Positions 7,127 to 13,348 of a DNA stretch of 17,683 bases are shown in pieces. The position numbers were made by a program, and so were the translations under genes. The notes under the pieces were generated by a model, which was given only the letters and a program-made list of their open reading frames with translations, made no database searches and had not been told where the DNA came from. Numbering within the stretch: position 1 is the first letter of the stretch; every line of letters begins with the position of its first letter. The DNA comes from Christensenella sp. UBA1224. Its GTDB lineage: Bacteria; Bacillota; Clostridia; Christensenellales; Aristaeellaceae. The DNA is taken from assembly GCA_002309235.1 (NCBI GenBank), contig DBXA01000029.1, forward strand, positions 2,620-20,302. Direction: 5' to 3'.

Positions 7127-7366
7127 ATGGCAATCGACATAAACAGTCTGGTTCAGAAGGCACTTTCTCTCCTGAAGGGCGACAAGAATCTGCTCGCCAG
7201 TTTTACCAGTGATCCGGTCAAGACCCTGAAGAATATCCTTGGCAGCGATCTGCCGGAAGACACCATCAAAAAAGTTATCGAGGGCGTTAAGAAGGCATTG
7301 CCTGCCGAAAGCGCTCAGGGTATCCTTGCGAAGATCAAGAGCTTCCTCAGCAAGCTGGGCAAATAA
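7127..7366 (+). CDS. Small NHLP-leader-like protein, function unknown
   Basis: A 79-residue, lysine-rich, cysteine-free protein. Residues 20-57 (LLASFTSDPVKTLKNILG, then DLPEDTIKKVIEGVKKAL) have the layout of nitrile-hydratase-like leader peptides: a helix with F and a D-P step, LG, then LPED and another helix. The C terminus (about 62-79, SAQGILAKIKSFLSKLGK) is a short amphipathic helix. Similar small proteins ending in a K/G-rich tail are, from memory, common in Clostridia and unassigned. ATG 7127 has AAGGGGAT at good spacing. The gene stands alone between a promoter (7028-7056) and a terminator (7421-7460). No RiPP-modifying enzyme or transporter is adjacent, and there are no Cys, Ser-rich or Gly-Gly core features. 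It is therefore more likely a free-standing abundant small protein than a modified peptide. The gene call is firm and the function open. Confidence 0.8.
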   Translation: MAIDINSLVQKALSLLKGDKNLLASFTSDPVKTLKNILGSDLPEDTIKKVIEGVKKALPAESAQGILAKIKSFLSKLGK

Positions 7367-7420
7367 GCTTCGATCTATCCGGCTTCATCCGGATCCGGCA
7401 GCAGGATATACTTTCGCATA

Positions 7421-7460
7421 CAAGGGACTCCGCCTGCAGATTGCGGAGTCCCTTGTTTTC
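7421..7460 (+). terminator. Rho-independent terminator of the small-protein gene
   Basis: A perfect 13-bp stem, CAAGGGACTCCGC (7421-7433) with GCGGAGTCCCTTG (7443-7455), has a 9-nt loop and is followed by TTTTCCTG. The T tract is short but the stem is strong. Confidence 0.85.
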
Positions 7461-7508
7461 CTGCTGAAGCTTCCGCCAAACACGCATGAACGACATAACT
7501 CACGTCGG

Positions 7509-7537
7509 TTGACCTTAGCAATCATTCGCGTTATAAT
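7509..7537 (+). promoter_or_regulatory. Near-consensus promoter of the redox operon
   Basis: TTGACC (7509-7514), a 17-bp spacer and a perfect TATAAT (7532-7537). Predicted start is near 7544. This is only a few bases before the ATG at 7550, so it argues for a downstream start codon. Confidence 0.8.
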
Positions 7538-7558
7538 GCTTGTACGACAATGGCGATC

Positions 7559-7564
7559 GAGGTG
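7559..7564 (+). promoter_or_regulatory. Ribosome binding site deciding the GTG start at 7571
   Basis: GAGGTG is followed by six bases and then GTG at 7571. The in-frame ATG at 7550 has no Shine-Dalgarno sequence and would lie about 6 nt from the predicted transcript start. Confidence 0.65.
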
Positions 7565-7570
7565 GAGCGA

Positions 7571-8323
7571 GTGCGAAACGATGCAAACCGGCAGAATGTT
7601 TTTGCGGCAGCAAAGTTACTCCTTGCCGCCGCAGCTGTACTTTCCGCCGTTCTCGTCATCGTCCAGCTGCTTTGGATCTGCCGGTCAGGGTCCGCAGCCG
7701 GTACACAGATGTATACACCCGAGGTCGTTGCTTCGGCATTCCATCACATACTTCCCATATTATGTATATTTGGTCTTTTATCCGCTATTCTCATAATAGC
7801 CGGAATGCTCCTGCCCTTGGGGAACGAAAAGCAGCCGAAGATTGCTGTTTCAACCCGATTGGAGTTTCTGCTGAGTCGAAAAGAGAAGACAGAAGAGATG
7901 CTCCGTGAAGAAAAAAAGCGCAGGTTTATCAAACTGTATACCGCTATCTTCATCGTTTGCTGTCTCGCTGCAATGACATGGGCTGTTTTCAGCGCCGGTT
8001 CGTTTACAGAAGAGGGTTTTCATAAAGAGATGGTTTATGCCATGCCCTTCCTGATCATTTCAATGTTTGCGGCCTTCGCGGCTGCCTGGGCAGCCATGCT
8101 CCTGCTCGACAGAAGCCGTATCAGGGAATGCGATCTTGCCAAAGCAGCTCCATCCGGTCGGAGCACGGCTGTGGCAGCAGGCGGAAAAGGCCTTACAGCC
8201 GCAAGACTGTTCCTGCTTCTTGCTGCGATCGTGTTTATTATACTCGGCGTCTTCAACGGCGGCATGCATGATGTCCTCGTAAAGGCGGCCAATATCTGTA
8301 CGGAGTGCATTGGCCTTGGCTGA
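7571..8323 (+). CDS. Polytopic membrane protein with C-terminal CD1871A-type CXXC motif
   Basis: A 250-residue membrane protein with predicted helices at about 11-36, 60-83, 117-142, 154-180 and 212-232, and a basic cytoplasmic-type stretch at about 98-116 (SRKEKTEEMLREEKKRR). The last 20 residues, GMHDVLVKAANICTECIGLG, match the C terminus of the CD1871A family, whose members are short single-helix proteins ending in a NICxECIGxG motif. C243 and C246 are the CXXC pair. This protein carries about 200 extra residues of membrane domain ahead of that tail. It overlaps the following 4Fe-4S gene by 14 nt, and a TlpA thioredoxin comes next, so a thiol or electron relay role is likely. GTG 7571 was chosen from promoter and SD placement. 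ATG 7550 (257 residues) is the alternative. Confidence 0.82.
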   Translation: MRNDANRQNVFAAAKLLLAAAAVLSAVLVIVQLLWICRSGSAAGTQMYTPEVVASAFHHILPILCIFGLLSAILIIAGMLLPLGNEKQPKIAVSTRLEFLLSRKEKTEEMLREEKKRRFIKLYTAIFIVCCLAAMTWAVFSAGSFTEEGFHKEMVYAMPFLIISMFAAFAAAWAAMLLLDRSRIRECDLAKAAPSGRSTAVAAGGKGLTAARLFLLLAAIVFIILGVFNGGMHDVLVKAANICTECIGLG

Positions 8324-9218
8324 CTTAAGATCACAGCGGCTGCGCGTTCATCTGCCTTCAAAACGCCGCCTGATACAGCTCTATACGGCACTTTTGTTCA
8401 ATGCGAACATAAGAGGCTTTATAGAAGGCAATATCTTTACCGGGCCGGTTAAGAACATCTGTGTGCCCGGTCTTAATTGCTATTCATGTCCGGGAGCTGT
8501 CGCCGCATGTCCGCTCGGGGCTCTGCAGAACTCCTTTGCCTCATCCGATAAACGCGCTCCGTATTATATGATCGGGATCTTGCTGCTCTTTGGTCTGATA
8601 TTCGGAAGAACGATCTGCGGCTTTCTCTGCCCAATGGGGCTGATACAAGAGCTCCTCTATAAAATACCCGTTCCCAAGCTGAAGAAAAACCGTTTCACCC
8701 GGCTTCTTTCTCATCTCAAATACTTCATACTAATCGTATTTGTGATCATCATTCCCCTCAGATATGCTCTTGAGAGCTTCCCCATCCCTGCGTTCTGCAA
8801 GTATATCTGTCCTGCGGGCACTCTGGAAGGTGCTGTTGGCCTTCTCGCAAATCCCATAAACGAATCTATGCTGTCCATGCTCGGGATGCTCTTCACAGGG
8901 AAGTTCATTATACTGGTTTTGACGATCCTTGCGTGTATGTTCCTGTACAGGCCTTTCTGCCGTTTCCTCTGCCCCCTCGGTGCCATATACGGCTTTTTTG
9001 CAAAGACTGCCTTTACAGGAATCCAAACGGATCAGACCGCTTGTACGATGTGCGGAAGATGTATCCAGGTATGCCGTATGGATATCCGCCATGTCGGAGA
9101 TCATGAATGCATCCATTGCGGAGAATGCATCAGTGAATGCCCGGAAAACGCGATCCGTTTCAAAGGAGGCCGGCCGGTTCCGCACGGGCCGATGATCCAC
9201 AATGCGCAGGAAAAGTAA
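8310..9218 (+). CDS. NapH/NosR-like membrane polyferredoxin
   Basis: A 302-residue integral membrane iron-sulfur protein. It has the CxxxCP elements of the NapH/NosR/CcoG-type superfamily at C103-x3-C107 (CGFLCPMG), C163-x3-C167 (CKYICPAG) and C217-x3-C221 (CRFLCPLG), plus an N-terminal CYSCPGAVAACP cluster (C57, C60, C67). Hydrophobic segments lie at about 84-105, 135-152 and 197-213. Two classical 4Fe-4S ferredoxin motifs follow: C245-x2-C248-x2-C251-x3-C255 and C267-x2-C270-x2-C273-x3-C277 (with CP). It probably takes electrons in the cytoplasm and passes them through the membrane. The start is TTG 8310, with GGAG just upstream and overlapping the previous gene. TTG 8316 is an alternative. 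It overlaps the next gene by 17 nt, so all three are likely translationally coupled. Confidence 0.88.
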   Translation: MALADLRSQRLRVHLPSKRRLIQLYTALLFNANIRGFIEGNIFTGPVKNICVPGLNCYSCPGAVAACPLGALQNSFASSDKRAPYYMIGILLLFGLIFGRTICGFLCPMGLIQELLYKIPVPKLKKNRFTRLLSHLKYFILIVFVIIIPLRYALESFPIPAFCKYICPAGTLEGAVGLLANPINESMLSMLGMLFTGKFIILVLTILACMFLYRPFCRFLCPLGAIYGFFAKTAFTGIQTDQTACTMCGRCIQVCRMDIRHVGDHECIHCGECISECPENAIRFKGGRPVPHGPMIHNAQEK

Positions 9219-9795
9219 AAATATCAGAGAAATCCTTGCCTGGGCGGCCGCGCTTGTGCTGCTCGCATTCGCGCTGTGTTATTTTAATATCCCTCTGTAC
9301 CCTGTTGAAGCGAAGAATGCCCGGCAGGCATTGCCCGAAACATCCGGGGATATTCCTTTCGGGAAAGAGATCGGGAACCGGTGCCCGGATTTTTCCGTTC
9401 CCGTGTACGGTGAAAAAGAAGAGCATTTCAGCGTCAGCGAGCAGGCAGGTAAGGCGACCGTCATAAACTTCTGGGCGACCTGGTGCAATCCTTGCATTGC
9501 TGAGCTTCCGTATTTTCAGAAGCTGTATGATAACTATGGCGATAAAGTATCCGTCGTCGCCATACACTCTTCCATGGTAACGGATGATGTACCCGCCTAT
9601 CTTGCGAAGCAGGATTACACCTTTCCCTTTGCGCTTGACGAGACAGGCAGCGTCATATCATCCCTCGGCGGCTCCACAATGCTGCCCATGACCGTCATAC
9701 TTGACAGGCAGGGCTGTATCGTGTACAATGCCGTCGGCTCCATGACCTATGAAAAACTTATGGAGATCGTATTGCCTCTCACAGGCGGGCAGTAA
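9202..9795 (+). CDS. TlpA/ResA-like membrane-anchored thioredoxin
   Basis: A 197-residue exported thioredoxin-fold protein. Residues 11-29 form an uncleaved signal anchor with basic residues before it (MRRKSKNIR), and the thioredoxin domain lies outside the cell (about 55-197). The active site is WCNPC (94-98) and the cis-proline loop is LPMTV (161-165), both standard for TlpA/ResA-type oxidoreductases of the AhpC/TSA-like subgroup. It would reduce or exchange disulfides in exported proteins, or support cytochrome c or peptide-methionine sulfoxide repair. No CcdA/DsbD is present. The upstream polyferredoxin and CXXC membrane protein are the likely electron source. Start ATG 9202 overlaps the upstream gene by 17 nt. 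Confidence 0.9.
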   Translation: MRRKSKNIREILAWAAALVLLAFALCYFNIPLYPVEAKNARQALPETSGDIPFGKEIGNRCPDFSVPVYGEKEEHFSVSEQAGKATVINFWATWCNPCIAELPYFQKLYDNYGDKVSVVAIHSSMVTDDVPAYLAKQDYTFPFALDETGSVISSLGGSTMLPMTVILDRQGCIVYNAVGSMTYEKLMEIVLPLTGGQ

Positions 9796-9814
9796 TAACA
9801 AGGAAGTGAATAAC

Positions 9815-10030
9815 ATGGCCTCATTTATCCCCAAAGAAAAGCTTTCCAAGAAGGAGAGAAAGAAGCTGGACCGCGAAAAGCGCTGTGTATGGACTGTCCC
9901 TCCGGTCACCCGGGTAGTGGAAAGCAAAAAGCTCTACAACAGAAAAAGGCACGTCCGTGACCGGTATCAAGATCCCGGTACGGACGTGTTCCTTTCTGTC
10001 ATCTCATATGCAGGACCGGCCGTTTTTTAA
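9815..10030 (+). CDS. Small conserved basic protein, function unknown
   Basis: A 71-residue protein beginning MASFIPKEKLSKKERKKLD, with a basic N-terminal helix and a conserved-looking PVTRVVESKKLYNRKR segment (30-45). From memory this matches a small hypothetical protein widespread in Clostridia, usually read as soluble and cytoplasmic. AAGGAAGTG lies upstream of ATG 9815, and the gene follows tlpA-like after 19 nt, so it is probably the last gene of that operon. Residues 46-58 are encoded by the terminator hairpin at 9950-9988. The hydrophobic tail after it (VFLSVISYAGPAVF) may be an extension past the usual family end. Nothing in it suggests a redox role. Confidence 0.75.
   Translation: MASFIPKEKLSKKERKKLDREKRCVWTVPPVTRVVESKKLYNRKRHVRDRYQDPGTDVFLSVISYAGPAVF
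9950..9999. terminator. Bidirectional terminator hairpin inside the 3' end of the small basic gene
   Basis: CACGTCCGT (9950-9958) pairs with ACGGACGTG (9980-9988), and inside it ACCGG (9960-9964) pairs with CCGGT (9975-9979), with one bulged G. On the plus strand it is followed by TTCCTTTCTGTC. On the minus strand it is followed by GCCTTTTTCTG, serving the thuA-like gene. Confidence 0.7.
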
Positions 10031-10052
10031 AGCCGTTTCCCAATTGTAACTG

Positions 10053-10847
10053 TTATTTCTGTTCCTGCTGTTTCTTTGTCCGCTCCGCGAACCAGCTTTC
10101 CATCTGTTTCGCGCGCTCGGTCACAGGCACATTTTCCTCATAGGGACGCGGCACAAGGCCAAACTTGATCTCAGGGCCCTTGACCGGTTTGACATACTCG
10201 ATGCCGTTTATGATGACCTGGGTGATATCCTCGCGGTAGAAGGTCGGGAATTCCTCATGGCCGGGACGGAAGTAGAATATCCTGCCGGCACCGCGCTTCC
10301 AGCAGCAGCCGGATCGGAACACCTCGCCGCCGGAAAACCAGCTGATGAATACCAGTTCATCCGGATCCGGAATATCGAAGCGCTCGCCATAAGTCTCTTC
10401 CTTATCAAGTTCTATATAAGGCGGCAGTCCCTTCGCGATCGGATGCGCGTAATCGATCACCCAAACGCGCTCTTTCTCGCTGTTTTCACGCCATTTCAGA
10501 TGGCAGGAGGTACCCATCAGTTTGATAAAGGGCTTGCTCTCATGACCGGAATGCAGGAATATCATGCCCATTCCATTGAGCACACGGCTGCATACGCGCT
10601 CTACGACCGCGTCCAATACCTCTCTGTGCGCCATATGACCCCACCAGATGAGTACATCGGTATCATCCAACACTTCCTGCGGGAGCCCGTTCTCCGGCTC
10701 GTCCAGTGTCGCGGTCCGGATGATGTAATCCGTGTGCTTTCCCAACATTTCGGCGATCGCCCCGTGTATGCCGTTTGGGTATACTTCTTTTATGCGCGGT
10801 TCATTCTGTTCATGCCGGAACTCGTTCCATACGGTTACCTTTACCAT
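10053..10847 (-). CDS. ThuA-domain protein (trehalose-utilisation-like)
   Basis: A 264-residue protein of the ThuA family, which has a class I glutamine amidotransferase-like fold. The family is linked to trehalose and other disaccharide use in rhizobia and is common next to sugar dehydrogenases and glycoside hydrolases in gut bacteria, but its reaction is not established. Family-type segments are VTVWNEFRHEQ (4-14), DVLIWWGHMAH (64-74), GMIFLHSGHESKPF (94-107) and FRPGHEEFPTFY (193-204), with clustered histidines that suggest a metal or catalytic site. An ATG at 10853 lies only 2 nt from AGGAGG, so ATG 10847 (8-nt spacing) was chosen. It follows the large hydrolase-like gene in the same direction after 114 nt and may be cotranscribed or use its own promoter. 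Confidence 0.9.
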   Translation of the reverse strand: MVKVTVWNEFRHEQNEPRIKEVYPNGIHGAIAEMLGKHTDYIIRTATLDEPENGLPQEVLDDTDVLIWWGHMAHREVLDAVVERVCSRVLNGMGMIFLHSGHESKPFIKLMGTSCHLKWRENSEKERVWVIDYAHPIAKGLPPYIELDKEETYGERFDIPDPDELVFISWFSGGEVFRSGCCWKRGAGRIFYFRPGHEEFPTFYREDITQVIINGIEYVKPVKGPEIKFGLVPRPYEENVPVTERAKQMESWFAERTKKQQEQK

Positions 10848-10855
10848 AGTCATAT

Positions 10856-10861
10856 CCTCCT
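10856..10861 (-). promoter_or_regulatory. Ribosome binding site deciding the thuA-like start
   Basis: AGGAGG on the minus strand. It lies 8 nt from the ATG at 10847 and only 2 nt from the ATG at 10853, favouring the former. Confidence 0.7.
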
Positions 10862-10885
10862 TTTTGCGGGATCTCCCCCAGCCAT

Positions 10886-10914
10886 AGTATAACTCTGTTT
10901 CCCTCTGAAAGCAA
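10886..10914 (-). promoter_or_regulatory. Possible promoter of the thuA-like gene
   Basis: On the minus strand TATACT (10891-10886) has TTGCTT 17 bp upstream. The -35 is weak. It would give thuA expression separate from the upstream hydrolase-like gene. Confidence 0.4.
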
Positions 10915-10961
10915 TACGGCCAGGTTTATCATCGTCATCCGCGATCACCCGCTGTTCGATG

Positions 10962-13118
10962 TCACAGGAGGACGGCCTTCTCGAAAGCATCCTGCAAAGC
11001 CATTCCGCCGATATCGGAGAAGATATACCTTTTATTTCCAGCCGGTATAACGGTGTTCCCCGCTTCCCCTTCAAAGGCCTCCTCATTCCCGCACAGTTCA
11101 TTTCTCAGAACAAAGCTCCCCTGCGCAAGAGGCAGCTTCAGGAGGCCTTCCCCCCTGTTGTGCCAGTATACCGCGCAGGACTTCCCTTCATATGTAAATG
11201 CGTAAGCTGTGATATGCGCGCATGTCTTCAGCCTTTCATACTTACAGAGCACCAGGCTTCCGACCCCATCCCTGAGAAGCGTGAATTCGCTTTCCGGATC
11301 ACGGAGGCGTTCTTTCACCTCGTCTGTCAGAAGATTAGTGCAGCGCGCCTCCTCCCACCTGCGCATGACCTCCAGTATATCATCCGTGCGCGGGTGCAGG
11401 CGGAACGAAACGATATTTGCCTGGATCGAAGCAGGGCAATCCCAGGCAGCGGCCTTTGATGTCCCGTATTCATACTGATCGGCCTGCGTGCCTTCGCTTT
11501 CCCCTTCCGGCAGCCGGAATGCCCACCACCCGAAATCGAGCCTGGTAAAGTCCTTCTGCATGCGAGGCGCTTCCTCCAGGGGGAACCGCGCGATCATTCG
11601 CTTGAACACCTCCGGCGGAAAGACATCAAAAGCATTGCCGCCTGCCTGAAAGTGCCAGCTGAAGTGCGCTTTTGCCGCTCCTTCCGTAAACAGGGGCTTT
11701 TCCCGCAGAAGTGAGTATACCCGCATCTGGGCTCCCGGCACATAGCGCGCGTAGGGAGCGTTTGTCCCCTCGGAACCATCCATATAACAAAAACGGAAGC
11801 CGCAATTGTACACATCCGCGATCTTCTGGGCTACTTCATCCTGCAGATCCGTATCCTGATCGATATAGCAGCTTGTTCCTCCGTACTCGCTGATATCGAG
11901 TATCCCCGCCAAAGAGCCTTCGTCATGCGGCAGGATATCCGTCGCGAAAGCTCCCCTCCCGCAGCCGGAAAAGCAGTACGGTCTCCTGTCGGTATAACCG
12001 GTATAAGAGATGATCTCCGTGCCGATCTGGAGATACCTGCATTTACCGTTCACGGGGCTTCCTGCAGGAGACTCATCCACATAGATGACCGTATCCTCCG
12101 TGCCGATCGATTTTGAAAGCATAAAACGGCGCGTATGGTGCAGCCTTCTATCTGCCTTTGGTGTCACATAACGGCTTTTCAGACCGATATGCGTCTGCAG
12201 GAAATGAATGCCGGGCAATATCCCCGCCGCCTTCACCTTATCTGTCAGTGCCTTCACATCCGCGAGCCCGCCGGGGTATTCATCGTTAAAATCATAATCA
12301 CCGCAAAGGCTGAAGCCCTCCTTCGCCCTGAAAAAGGCAGTATAGTATATGAGCATCAGGCGAAAACCGCCCTTCTTTGCCAGGGCGATATGCTCATCCG
12401 CGTTCTTCAGGCTGATATCCCCCGTCCAGTAAACAGACGCGTTCAATAGCGGGTGTCTGCGGCTTTCCACACCCCTGGGAAGGCCCAGATCCCTTTCCAC
12501 GCGGTCCATCACATCCAGGAAACGTTCACGTTCCGCCGCAATGAGCACTGCGCTTCCCTTAAGGTCCGCATCCCTTGTGAGATCTGCCGAAAGTATCCTT
12601 GCGCTCTTGCGCTTCTCACTGTCGATCCGAATCTCGGGGCAGCTTCCTGCTACCGTGACTGCGGCCTTCTCATCCCAGCAGACATTCAGCCACTCGCCGA
12701 AGTTTTTCCTATGGATGAGCGGCAAGGCGCAGAGCCTCAGCTCCGCCACCGGCGGTGTATCCATGCACAATCCGCCGTAATCCTCCGGCAATACGGTAAA
12801 GCCGTCCAGCGTGAATACCATGTATTCCTCCCGGATATCCACCCGTATCCTTGCCTTCACAGGCACTGTATCAAAAGCAGCATGCAGTATGCCGTCTTCA
12901 TAGCGCAATCTTTCTGCCTGCCAGACAGTCCACTTGTTCGGATGCGCCAGCTTTACCTCGTTATTGAACGGCCTTTCTTGGGTCACGGAAAAAAATCGTA
13001 TATCCTCGTCCGGATAAACACATTCCTCACCGTTTTTTCTTATCAGGAACCCTTTTACAGATGCATCCTCTCCCAATGTCAGTCTGAAAGCGCTGTTTTC
13101 CAGTATGATATCCGGCAT
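10962..13118 (-). CDS. Large glycoside-hydrolase-like protein with an inserted beta module
   Basis: A 718-residue cytoplasmic protein (no signal peptide) that I cannot place in a named GH family. Residues 1-215 look like an N-terminal beta-sandwich. Residues 225-330 and 405-500 look like a TIM barrel: LNASVYWTGD, RLMLIYYTAF, ILPGIHFLQTHIG, then CGFRFCYMDGSEG (439-451), KPLFTEGA (474-481) and FSWHFQAGG. D447 and E479 are candidate catalytic acids by position at strand ends. Between the two barrel parts, residues about 331-405 form a separate module (SIGTEDTVIYVDESP, QIGTEIISYTGYT, FSGCGRGAF, ILPHDEGS). The C terminus is again beta-rich, as in many GH31/36/97-like enzymes. ATG 13118 has GGGAGG at 8 nt. 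With ThuA downstream it is likely carbohydrate-active. Confidence 0.65.
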   Translation of the reverse strand: MPDIILENSAFRLTLGEDASVKGFLIRKNGEECVYPDEDIRFFSVTQERPFNNEVKLAHPNKWTVWQAERLRYEDGILHAAFDTVPVKARIRVDIREEYMVFTLDGFTVLPEDYGGLCMDTPPVAELRLCALPLIHRKNFGEWLNVCWDEKAAVTVAGSCPEIRIDSEKRKSARILSADLTRDADLKGSAVLIAAERERFLDVMDRVERDLGLPRGVESRRHPLLNASVYWTGDISLKNADEHIALAKKGGFRLMLIYYTAFFRAKEGFSLCGDYDFNDEYPGGLADVKALTDKVKAAGILPGIHFLQTHIGLKSRYVTPKADRRLHHTRRFMLSKSIGTEDTVIYVDESPAGSPVNGKCRYLQIGTEIISYTGYTDRRPYCFSGCGRGAFATDILPHDEGSLAGILDISEYGGTSCYIDQDTDLQDEVAQKIADVYNCGFRFCYMDGSEGTNAPYARYVPGAQMRVYSLLREKPLFTEGAAKAHFSWHFQAGGNAFDVFPPEVFKRMIARFPLEEAPRMQKDFTRLDFGWWAFRLPEGESEGTQADQYEYGTSKAAAWDCPASIQANIVSFRLHPRTDDILEVMRRWEEARCTNLLTDEVKERLRDPESEFTLLRDGVGSLVLCKYERLKTCAHITAYAFTYEGKSCAVYWHNRGEGLLKLPLAQGSFVLRNELCGNEEAFEGEAGNTVIPAGNKRYIFSDIGGMALQDAFEKAVLL

Positions 13119-13148
13119 ATGCTCTTCCTCCCGATCGTTTTCAATGAC

Positions 13149-13157
13149 ATTGTATCA
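13149..13157 (-). promoter_or_regulatory. Possible extended -10 for the hydrolase-like gene
   Basis: On the minus strand TGATACAAT (extended -10) lies about 31 bp upstream of the ATG at 13118. No -35 of note is seen. Confidence 0.4.
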
Positions 13158-13229
13158 CAAAGCCCCGCGGCCCGGAAGTCCTCTTGAATATCCATCTCGC
13201 GTCTTATTCATTTCCGGCATGCCAAATGT

Positions 13230-13235
13230 TATAAT
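13230..13235 (+). promoter_or_regulatory. Possible upstream promoter -10 for serC
   Basis: A perfect TATAAT with TTCATT 17 bp upstream (13207-13212). It is secondary to the stronger pair at 13270-13298. Confidence 0.35.
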
Positions 13236-13269
13236 TATGCATATTCTGTGTTTTACATGCGGCTTTCCA

Positions 13270-13298
13270 TTGACATTTGGATTATCAGCGAATAAAAT
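13270..13298 (+). promoter_or_regulatory. Main promoter of serC-serA
   Basis: A perfect TTGACA (13270-13275), a 17-bp spacer and TAAAAT (13293-13298). Predicted start is near 13305, leaving a leader of about 44 nt to serC, too short for a T-box or large riboswitch. Confidence 0.75.
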
Positions 13299-13348
13299 AT
13301 GCAAATAAGTAATCTCATATTATTGATCACCAGAAAAGAGGTTCCGCT

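Noticed and set aside
12453..13187. 244-codon plus-strand open frame
   Set aside because: Antisense to the hydrolase-like gene; no ribosome binding site and no domain.
13305..13348. Riboswitch or T-box ahead of serC
   Set aside because: The leader from the best promoter is only about 44 nt and shows no conserved T-box or riboswitch element.
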